Assembly (NCBI GenBank): GCA_016744555.1
Contig: JADGED010000143.1
Coordinates: 371-6,344, forward strand
DNA: 5,974 bases
Direction of reading: 5' to 3'
Source: Desulfuromonadaceae bacterium
Lineage (GTDB): Bacteria; Desulfobacterota; Desulfuromonadia; Desulfuromonadales; Geopsychrobacteraceae
Below, piece after piece: positions 1 to 5,082 of this stretch (its first letter is position 1; every line of letters begins with the position of its first letter). The position numbers and the translations under genes were made by a program. The notes beneath the pieces were generated by a model. It ran no database searches and was not told the origin of the DNA. It worked only from the letters and a program-made list of their open reading frames with translations.

Positions 1-1157
1 CCCAAGTAGCGGGGTTCGACGCTACCCATAATCATACTTACATTTGGAGCTGAGAAGAGGGCAAAGCCAGTGCCAAGTAGCACCAAAAGTAAAAATATTG
101 TCGTTAATGGCGTATTTACTTCTAAATTAGTTGCTAATGCCAGACCTAATGCACAAAAAGCCATGCCGCAAGTAGCGACCCAAGCAGCAGGTAAGCGATC
201 AGATAATTTGCCACAAAAAGGAGAGAGGAACGTCTGTACAATAGGTTGAACAATCAGTATGCTCCCCGCTTGTTGTGGCCCCATCCCTTTGACGTATTGT
301 AGGTACAAGCTTAGGAAAAAAGTGACGCCAAAGGTGGCGGCATAATTAAACAGTGAGGCAAGGTTGCTGAGGGCGAAAATGCGATTTTTACGCAACAAAT
401 CAATGTTAAGTAAAGGGAATGGTGATCGGGCTTCGATTGCAACGAATAGTACTAGGCCACAATTAGCCAACAGAAATAGTGACCACGCCCACCACCCTTG
501 GCTTAAATTAGAAGTACCGATGGCCAATAAGAGGATGGAGGAACCGTAGATAATAGTACCAATCCAATCGAAAGGTTCTCCTTTTGCTTCGGCCCAGTCA
601 TCGACGATTTTAAGTTTAACAATGAAAAAAGTACCAATGCCGAGGGGAAGGATAAGGTAAAAAAGGGATCTCCAGCCCAAGGCTTCGACAAGAAAACCAC
701 CGATAAAAGGGCCACATGAGATACCGGCATAGACGCTGGCAATGGCAATTCCCAAGGCCTTACCGCGTTCTTTGGGCGGGAACACCGAGACCACCATAGC
801 TGTTGTCGTTGCCATAACCATCGAGCCGCCCATCCCCTGTAAAAACCGCAAGGCGATGATAATATTGATCGACCAAGCTTGGGAAATTAAGCCGCCACTG
901 CAAGCAAAAACTAGTAAACCGATTTGGAATATTTTTCGGCGCCCGTAAATGTCGCCAAAGCGCCCCATCGCCAATAAAAAAATGGATGCCGATAGGGCGT
1001 AAGTAGTTTCGACCATCCCCAACTGGATCGCACTGGCCGCAAATTCATTCCCTATGGTAGGCAGTGCAATTCCCACTGCCGACATCATAAATGGCATCAA
1101 AAAGTGGGCTACGCAGACCGAAAAAAGGACTGCAGATCTGGAGGTGGTTTTTCTCAT
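1..1157 (-). CDS. MFS transporter, DHA2 (14-helix drug:H+ antiporter) type, C-terminus cut by window edge
   Basis: Inner-membrane secondary transporter, most likely a proton-driven exporter of drugs or other small molecules; the substrate cannot be read from sequence. 385 residues are visible, and the family is usually about 450-500, so roughly 70-110 are missing beyond base 1. Signature motifs are present: motif A GRFGDIYGRRK (65-75) in the loop after helix 2; an R-x-x-Q-G motif B (RFLQGMGG, 104-111); antiporter motif C with G145, G149-P150 and G153-G154 in helix 5, the mark of exporters; the family-typical GWR (161-163); and a second motif-A-like loop GKLSDRLP (316-323). The start is firm: the frame has a TAG stop four codons upstream, and this ATG is the only start codon after it. 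The ATG overlaps the TGA of the S1-domain gene (ATGA), with only A-rich sequence and a weak GGA upstream, so translation is probably coupled to that gene. MFS assignment is near certain; the DHA2 subfamily is likely. Confidence 0.93.
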   Translation of the reverse strand, partial: MRKTTSRSAVLFSVCVAHFLMPFMMSAVGIALPTIGNEFAASAIQLGMVETTYALSASIFLLAMGRFGDIYGRRKIFQIGLLVFACSGGLISQAWSINIIIALRFLQGMGGSMVMATTTAMVVSVFPPKERGKALGIAIASVYAGISCGPFIGGFLVEALGWRSLFYLILPLGIGTFFIVKLKIVDDWAEAKGEPFDWIGTIIYGSSILLLAIGTSNLSQGWWAWSLFLLANCGLVLFVAIEARSPFPLLNIDLLRKNRIFALSNLASLFNYAATFGVTFFLSLYLQYVKGMGPQQAGSILIVQPIVQTFLSPFCGKLSDRLPAAWVATCGMAFCALGLALATNLEVNTPLTTIFLLLVLLGTGFALFSAPNVSMIMGSVEPRYL

Positions 1158-2359
1158 TTCCGTTTTTTGCTAGTTTTTTTCTGTTGGCTGGCTTTTAGTA
1201 GGTCGCCTAGGGTACCAAGCCCGGCGCTGCTGCTTGGTTGTTCGGTGTAACTGGTTTCGGTGTTTTCATCCTGCTGTCCTACCAGTGCCAAGCCGATCCG
1301 TTTTTCATCTAGGTCAATTTTTTCTACCACAACTTGGAGCTGCTGACCGACACTGACGACATCTTGAGGGTGACGAATTCTTTGGCCGTTGCCAAGTTTG
1401 GAAATATGGAGCAGACCGTCTACGCCATCTTCAAGGGTGACGAAGGCACCAAATTGCTCCAAGCGAATTACTTTGCCGGGGTATTGCTGCCCCTCTTTAT
1501 AGATCGAGCCGACCTTGTTCCAAGGGTTGGCTTGGGTATCACGCAGGCTGAAGGAAAATTTATTGTTATCCCAATCGATCCGTTTAATTGCAACTTCCAG
1601 CTCTTGCTCCAGGCTGAGAATGTCGTTGACGTCTTCCACACGTCCGTAGCTGATTTCGGAAATAGGTAGTAGCCCTTCAATTCCACCTATATCGACAAAG
1701 GCGCCAAATTCACGAATGTTGGTTACGGTACCTTTTACCACCATCCCCTCTTTAAGGGTTTCGCGCAAGCCGATGCGCAGCTGCTCTCGCTCTTCATCAA
1801 GAATAGCTCGGTGTGAAACGACGATATTGCGACCCCCTTCGCTAAACTGACTGATTTTAAATGCGAGGCTTTGGCCAATCAAATCGGCAGGTTCCGCTTG
1901 GCGTAATCCAGTTTGTGAAAACGGGCAAAATGCTCTGATGTTACCGGCAAGTTTAATGGCAAAGCCACCTTTGATCTCTTTTTCGATGGTTCCTTCAACT
2001 GGAATACTACTATGAAAGGCATTTTCAAGTTGTTCGGTTCCAGCTCCGGTGCCGCCAATTTTAGTGGTAAAGCGTAATTCGCCCCCTGAGCGGGAAAGGA
2101 AATATGCCGAAATTTCATCACCAACTTCGTATTGTCTTTCCCCATCGCTATCGAGCAGCTCGGCACATGATAATACCCCTTCCCCTTTTTGCCCGACATC
2201 GAGAAAACACCAGTCCGAGCCAATTTGCAAAATGGTGGCAGTAATTTTTTTGCCGGGTATTAGCGGTTCACCAACTTCTCCCATGCTGGCTTCAAACATG
2301 TCGGCAAAACTACCTTCGTCTTCATTCATTTCATCGGCAGAAAAATTATCATCACTCAT
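1154..2359 (-). CDS. Four-domain S1 RNA-binding protein (ribosomal protein S1-like)
   Basis: A 401-residue cytoplasmic RNA-binding protein built from four S1 (OB-fold) repeats, roughly at 34-101, 118-184, 203-273 and 290-360. Repeats 3 and 4 are canonical (G-x-V-x-x-I/L with FGAFV at 218-222 and 303-307, then E/D-G-L-L-P/H-I-S at 228-234 and 314-320). Repeats 1 and 2 are diverged. The N-terminus is acidic (residues 1-30) and the C-terminus is a linker rich in S, T and Q, then GTLGDLLKA (382-390) and a basic tail KKTSKKRK. Proteobacterial ribosomal S1 has six repeats and about 550 residues; this protein is closer in size to the four-repeat S1-like proteins of Firmicutes and Desulfuromonadales. 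It may act in translation initiation, mRNA binding or RNA turnover; the exact role is not visible. An in-frame ATG nine codons upstream (2386) lacks a ribosome site, whereas the chosen ATG has AGGAG at 2370-2374, ten bases away. First gene of a pair with the overlapping exporter. Confidence 0.92.
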   Translation of the reverse strand: MSDDNFSADEMNEDEGSFADMFEASMGEVGEPLIPGKKITATILQIGSDWCFLDVGQKGEGVLSCAELLDSDGERQYEVGDEISAYFLSRSGGELRFTTKIGGTGAGTEQLENAFHSSIPVEGTIEKEIKGGFAIKLAGNIRAFCPFSQTGLRQAEPADLIGQSLAFKISQFSEGGRNIVVSHRAILDEEREQLRIGLRETLKEGMVVKGTVTNIREFGAFVDIGGIEGLLPISEISYGRVEDVNDILSLEQELEVAIKRIDWDNNKFSFSLRDTQANPWNKVGSIYKEGQQYPGKVIRLEQFGAFVTLEDGVDGLLHISKLGNGQRIRHPQDVVSVGQQLQVVVEKIDLDEKRIGLALVGQQDENTETSYTEQPSSSAGLGTLGDLLKASQQKKTSKKRK

Positions 2360-2369
2360 TTGTTTTGAT

Positions 2370-2374
2370 CTCCT
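2370..2374 (-). promoter_or_regulatory. Ribosome binding site that decides the S1-protein start
   Basis: The minus strand reads AGGAG here, ten bases before the ATG at 2359. No comparable purine stretch precedes the upstream in-frame ATG at 2386, so the shorter 401-residue reading is preferred. Confidence 0.7.
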
Positions 2375-2488
2375 GATTTTATCCATTGGTAAAAGTAGTA
2401 AAACAGTTCACCTGCGTAGGCTATTTGCACAAAGTTCAGAGACTAGCTGGTTTTGTTGTGGGAGTAAATGGAGAATCTCGATTGTACT

Positions 2489-2517
2489 TTGTCTGCTAGC
2501 TGTTATTTTTAGATAAT
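2489..2517 (+). promoter_or_regulatory. Probable sigma70 promoter of the dgkA-PAP2 gene
   Basis: TTGTCT at 2489-2494 (four of six matches to TTGACA) and GATAAT at 2512-2517 (five of six matches to TATAAT) are separated by exactly 17 bases. Initiation about seven bases further on would give a very short leader of under 20 bases ending in the GAGGG ribosome site and the ATG at 2542. Placement next to the gene supports it, but there is no experimental evidence. Confidence 0.5.
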
Positions 2518-2530
2518 AGAGTTTTTTTGT

Positions 2531-2535
2531 GAGGG
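2531..2535 (+). promoter_or_regulatory. Ribosome binding site that decides the dgkA start
   Basis: GAGGG abuts the ATG at 2536 but lies six bases before the second in-frame ATG at 2542. Normal Shine-Dalgarno spacing therefore selects 2542, removing the two leading residues M-V of the longer reading. Confidence 0.7.
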
Positions 2536-2541
2536 ATGGTT

Positions 2542-3240
2542 ATGAAACCAACAAATTGGCTTGAAAGCTTTAATTGTGCCATTGAGGGAATTATCTGGGC
2601 GGCTAAAAGCGAGCGCCATGTTCGCTATCACCTATACGCTGCGTTAGTCGTTATTTTTATGGCACTATTTTTCCAAGTATCGGCACTGGAGTTTTTTCTC
2701 TTAGTATTGGCTGCGGTTCTGGTTTTGTTTGCCGAATTGATGAATACAGCCATTGAGGCGGTGGTTGATTTAGTTACCGCTGATTATCACGAGTTAGCTA
2801 AACGGGCCAAAGATGTAGCTGCTGGAGCTGTGTTGGTTACCAGTATTGCCGCTGTGGTACTTGGTTATTTAGTATTATCAGGATACCTATTTGCCCTCTT
2901 TGATAGCACGCCTACTTTAGTTAAAGAGACTCAAGGGGCGGTACAGTTAGGTGCGCTACTGATGGTGGCGATTTTGGTGGTTCTGTTTAAGTCTCGTTAC
3001 AATCATGGCTCTCCATTGCATGGTGGAACTCCTAGTGGTCACGCTGCAATAGCATTTTCAATTGTTGTCTCTACTTTTTGGTTTGGGCACAATTTTATGG
3101 CTGGAGCTTTGGTGTTACTACTTGCATTGATGGTGTGTAAGAGCAGGTTAGCTATGCAGATTCATACGTTTACCGAGGTCTTGCTAGGTGGATTACTGGG
3201 GGCAATAGTGACGCTGTTGGTGTTTTTATTCTTCGCTTAA
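2542..3240 (+). CDS. dgkA: Diacylglycerol kinase (DgkA type) fused to a PAP2-like phosphatase domain
   Basis: A 232-residue inner-membrane protein with two lipid-metabolism domains. Residues 1-120 are a small three-helix DgkA/undecaprenol kinase: E24, the catalytic helix E65-x-x-N68-x-x-x-E72 in AELMNTAIEAVVDLV, then K90-D91 in AKDVAAGAVL. The spacing matches E. coli E28, E69, N72, E76, K94 and D95. This domain phosphorylates diacylglycerol or undecaprenol using ATP. Residues 130-232 add three more hydrophobic segments and PAP2 phosphatase motifs: K150 of motif 1, PSGH (164-167) of motif 2, and S201-R202-x5-H208-x3-E212 of motif 3. Motif 1 is imperfect: S157-P158 stands where R-P is canonical, so phosphatase activity is likely but not certain. 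Ordinary DgkA is about 120 residues, so this is a true fusion; similar architectures are, to my knowledge, annotated in Desulfuromonadales and some clostridia. Monocistronic with its own promoter, converging on the next gene. Confidence 0.93.
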   Translation: MKPTNWLESFNCAIEGIIWAAKSERHVRYHLYAALVVIFMALFFQVSALEFFLLVLAAVLVLFAELMNTAIEAVVDLVTADYHELAKRAKDVAAGAVLVTSIAAVVLGYLVLSGYLFALFDSTPTLVKETQGAVQLGALLMVAILVVLFKSRYNHGSPLHGGTPSGHAAIAFSIVVSTFWFGHNFMAGALVLLLALMVCKSRLAMQIHTFTEVLLGGLLGAIVTLLVFLFFA

Positions 3241-3250
3241 ACTATGAAAT

Positions 3251-4582
3251 TTAGAGTAATGGGTACTCTTCTTTGGTTTTTGGCGTTTGCGTCAGGGTTG
3301 CAGGTTCTTTTTCTTTCGCCGAACCTTCTGCTATATTCAAATTTTTCAAAGCAGGTAGCCCCGCTAAACTGAAGCGGCTAGCGGCATTCCATAACATCCA
3401 ACCATGGCTACCAACAGTATCGCTGGCATTTATTTGTGGTGAAATTTCTGCAATACCAAACTTTCTTCGATCAAAGGCATAGTCTTTAAATGCTTGGAGC
3501 CATGGGCGAAACCGCACCGCAGGAAGACCGGTATTTTTTATTGCCCGCTGCAGCGAATGGGCAACAACTTCATAGGGGTGCTGGATCGGATTCGAATATC
3601 CGGGAATTCCGTCTGGAAAGCCAGATGGATAAAGCATGGGGGACAAGTAATCGACGTGCTGAGCCAAATCAACTAAGCGTTGCCCAATCTTTTGATCTTT
3701 GTGCTTCCAGCAGGTATAGCCAAAAATATTGGCAGATATCATTACCGGATACGGCGCTAATTGTTGTTTAGCTTGTTGTAAAAAACCGTTGACGGCCGCG
3801 ACCCGATTTTCACCAGTATTGGTTTGAGAAAACTGCAGATTCGATTTTGCTGGGAAGCGAATATAGTCAAATTGAATTTCATCAAATCCTAAAGCCGCAG
3901 CTTCTTTAGCAATAGCAATGTTGTAATCCCACACCTCAGTTTGAAATGGGTCGGTCCAACTGATTTTTTCTCGATCTTGCCACAGGTCACCCTCAGCCGT
4001 ATGGATTGCAATATCCTCACGGTTTTTAGCTAGAGCATCATCTTTAAATACGACAATGCGACCAATGGTGTATATCCCTTGTCGCTTTAAGGTTGTCAAG
4101 AATTCTGGCAAATCTTTTAAGGTGCGTACTTTAAGAGCACCAACAGTCCGAGCCAAAGGGACATTGCTACGAAATGCGATATCACCGCGAGATGATTTAA
4201 GGTCGATAACCAGCGCATTCATACTGGTTTTAGTGATTAATTCCTGTAGATTATTGCGGCGGGAGTCGCTATCTGCAGCCCAATACGAGAGGTATAGTGC
4301 CCTAGGGGAAAATGGCTGTAGCTGCAAATGGATTGAGCTTGTAGCGGTAACTTGTTGCGGTAAATATCCCGGTTTGCGAACAACTATATCGTTATGGTCT
4401 GTATAGATTATGAAGCAGCCACTGTTATCGCTAGTGGCGGTAGCATCAGCACTACGGAGTTCAACGCCGCTGATTGGGTGGCCAGTTTTGGCATCTTTGA
4501 TAGTGCCGAAGATCTGGCCTGCAAAAGCTGAGCTCAGCATTGAGCTTAGCAGTGCAAATATCAATATCCCATAGCGCACCAT
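3251..4582 (-). CDS. Exported carboxypeptidase-regulatory-like plus DUF4015 putative glycoside hydrolase
   Basis: A 443-residue exported protein. A Sec signal peptide covers residues 1-21 (hydrophobic core, cleavage after AFA). Residues 22-88 resemble the carboxypeptidase-regulatory-like beta-sandwich: GxIxDAKTGxPIxGVEL, then S-G-C-F and KPGY. From about 92 to 412 comes a TIM-barrel-like domain of the DUF4015 putative glycosyl hydrolase family (PF13200): NALVIDLKSSRGDIAF (122-137), IGRIVVFKD (173-181), the hallmark GFDEIQFDYIRFP (232-244), ISANIFGY (282-289), DYLSPMLYPS (311-320), RPWLQAF (359-365) and GWMLWNA (394-400). The acidic residues D234, E235 and D239 in the hallmark are candidate catalytic residues. 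The substrate is unknown; a cell-envelope or exopolysaccharide glycan is plausible. A lysine/glutamate/threonine-rich tail ends the protein. The start ATG has GGAGGG (4593-4598) ten bases upstream. It appears to be a single-gene unit. Confidence 0.85.
   Translation of the reverse strand: MVRYGILIFALLSSMLSSAFAGQIFGTIKDAKTGHPISGVELRSADATATSDNSGCFIIYTDHNDIVVRKPGYLPQQVTATSSIHLQLQPFSPRALYLSYWAADSDSRRNNLQELITKTSMNALVIDLKSSRGDIAFRSNVPLARTVGALKVRTLKDLPEFLTTLKRQGIYTIGRIVVFKDDALAKNREDIAIHTAEGDLWQDREKISWTDPFQTEVWDYNIAIAKEAAALGFDEIQFDYIRFPAKSNLQFSQTNTGENRVAAVNGFLQQAKQQLAPYPVMISANIFGYTCWKHKDQKIGQRLVDLAQHVDYLSPMLYPSGFPDGIPGYSNPIQHPYEVVAHSLQRAIKNTGLPAVRFRPWLQAFKDYAFDRRKFGIAEISPQINASDTVGSHGWMLWNAASRFSLAGLPALKNLNIAEGSAKEKEPATLTQTPKTKEEYPLL
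3253..3269 (+). terminator. Weak hairpin at the convergent gene ends, possible terminator of dgkA
   Basis: AGAGTA (3253-3258) and TACTCT (3264-3269) form a perfect 6-bp stem with a 5-base loop, 13 bases after the dgkA stop. On the plus strand a T-rich stretch with interrupting C and GG follows (to about 3281). The stem is short and AT-rich and overlaps the last codons of the opposing gene, so this is only a candidate. The minus strand has no T tract after the stem. Confidence 0.3.
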
Positions 4583-4592
4583 TTAATCGTAA

Positions 4593-4598
4593 CCCTCC
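4593..4598 (-). promoter_or_regulatory. Ribosome binding site of the DUF4015 gene
   Basis: The minus strand reads GGAGGG, ten bases before the ATG at 4582. It is a strong Shine-Dalgarno match and supports the chosen start, which also begins directly with a good signal peptide. Confidence 0.7.
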
Positions 4599-4744
4599 AT
4601 CTAGCTGAAAAAACTGATTAGATTTAATTCTAGACGATTATGTTGTGTTAATAAAGACTTATTTAAAAAATATTCATGTGGAATGGTTCAGTTGGTGAGG
4701 TTGCATGTATAATGTTTGGTAGAGCTTTATTGCATATTATTGCT

Positions 4745-4871
4745 AACCCAACCACCTGTTCTTGCTTGAAACCTGCCATTAAATCCAATTCAAAACCCCT
4801 TAGACATATGAGATCGTATTTTGAGAGGATATTTGGTGACGTATTGGAAGTGTTTGTAGCTTGGTTGGGTT
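4745..4871. repeat. Perfect 10-bp inverted repeat in the intergenic region
   Basis: AACCCAACCA at 4745-4754 is matched by its exact reverse complement TGGTTGGGTT at 4862-4871, 107 bases apart. Flanking bases do not extend the match, and no target-site duplication or transposase is evident. It could bracket the end of a structured transcript or be coincidence. Confidence 0.4.
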
Positions 4872-4999
4872 TGGTTTCACAACTGCTAAGATTTGAAAAT
4901 CATCTATGATCAACAACGTGTGTTGTCTCGCTGGATCTATAATAAATTTAGTCTAAATAATACGCGATTTTTGAAATGACTTGGGGTCATGTTGATTTA

Positions 5000-5043
5000 T
5001 TGACATTAGTGTCTGTCTATGTTTTCTTTCGTTCCTCTATACT
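5000..5043 (+). promoter_or_regulatory. Promoter-like region of the sensor gene
   Basis: A perfect -35 hexamer TTGACA lies at 5000-5005. At 17 bases spacing the -10 position is poor (TTTCTT, 5023-5028), although preceded by an extended-type TG at 5020-5021. A better -10, TATACT at 5038-5043, has no good -35 at normal distance. One of these probably drives the gene at 5083, but which one is undecided. Confidence 0.3.
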
Positions 5044-5046
5044 TTA

Positions 5047-5065
5047 AGAAGGTGGTCAACTTTCT
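5047..5065 (+). promoter_or_regulatory. Leader hairpin just upstream of the sensor gene ribosome site
   Basis: AGAAGGT (5047-5053) pairs with ACTTTCT (5059-5065) in a 7-bp stem with one G-U pair around the loop GGTCA. The AAGGA ribosome site (5067-5071) starts two bases after the stem, 11 bases before the ATG. No T tract follows, so it is not a terminator; it might influence translation or mRNA stability, if it forms. Confidence 0.3.
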
Positions 5066-5082
5066 AAAGGACTTGATTGATC

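Larger units (their letters stand above)
2360..2541. promoter_or_regulatory. Divergent intergenic region between the S1-protein gene and the dgkA fusion gene
   Basis: 182 bp between two divergent start codons. The plus-strand promoter of the kinase gene is listed separately. For the minus-strand S1 gene I see only a TACAAT -10-like hexamer (complement of 2481-2486) without a convincing -35, so its promoter is unresolved. A small GAGAaTCTC palindrome lies at 2471-2479, about 10 bases upstream of the kinase -35 element; it is too short to name a regulator. I see no RNA gene or terminator here. Confidence 0.5.
4583..5082. other. 500-bp intergenic region without a credible gene
   Basis: This lies between the divergent starts of the DUF4015 gene and the sensor gene and is visibly AT-rich. 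It should hold both promoters. For the minus-strand gene the best candidates are weak: TTAACA (complement of 4646-4651) with TTAAAT 18 bases on, or CATAAT (complement of 4637-4642) without a good -35. TATAAT hexamers on the plus strand at 4708-4713 and 4938-4943 lack -35 partners. Two antiparallel open stretches, plus 4676-4909 and minus 4899-4663, have no ribosome site and resemble no family I recognise. I see no tRNA, riboswitch consensus or strong terminator. Inverted repeats are listed separately. Confidence 0.6.

Noticed and set aside
1..30. Plus-strand GTAGCG/CGCTAC hairpin with a GGGGTT-like core, reminiscent of the end of a GEMM c-di-GMP riboswitch
   Set aside because: It lies inside the MFS coding sequence on the opposite strand, and the rest of the riboswitch core is absent.
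364..948. Short plus- and minus-strand ORFs within the MFS region (364-549, 503-748, 742-948)
   Set aside because: They are shadows of the clear MFS reading frame and have no family features.
1154..1185. Programmed frameshift at the A-runs near the S1 gene end that could fuse it to the MFS protein
   Set aside because: The frame needed meets TAG right after the first A-run, the second run is not a canonical slippery heptamer, and an ordinary ATGA overlap explains the junction.
1334..2516. ORFs in other frames over the S1 gene (1334-1669, 1468-1686, 1879-2223, 2049-2516)
   Set aside because: The S1 repeats in the minus frame 1154-2359 account for this DNA; the others lack ribosome sites and recognisable domains.
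3273..4406. Plus-strand ORFs opposite the DUF4015 gene (3273-3482, 3490-3771, 3494-3676, 4056-4406)
   Set aside because: They lie antisense to a gene with intact family motifs throughout and show no protein-like features.
4684..4725. GGTTCAGTTGGTGAGG resembling a tRNA D-arm
   Set aside because: No anticodon stem, no GTTCGAATC-type T-arm and no matching acceptor ends nearby.
4911..4926. CAACA-acgtg-TGTTG palindrome
   Set aside because: It is only five base pairs, with no T tract and no promoter clearly next to it, so I do not call it a site.
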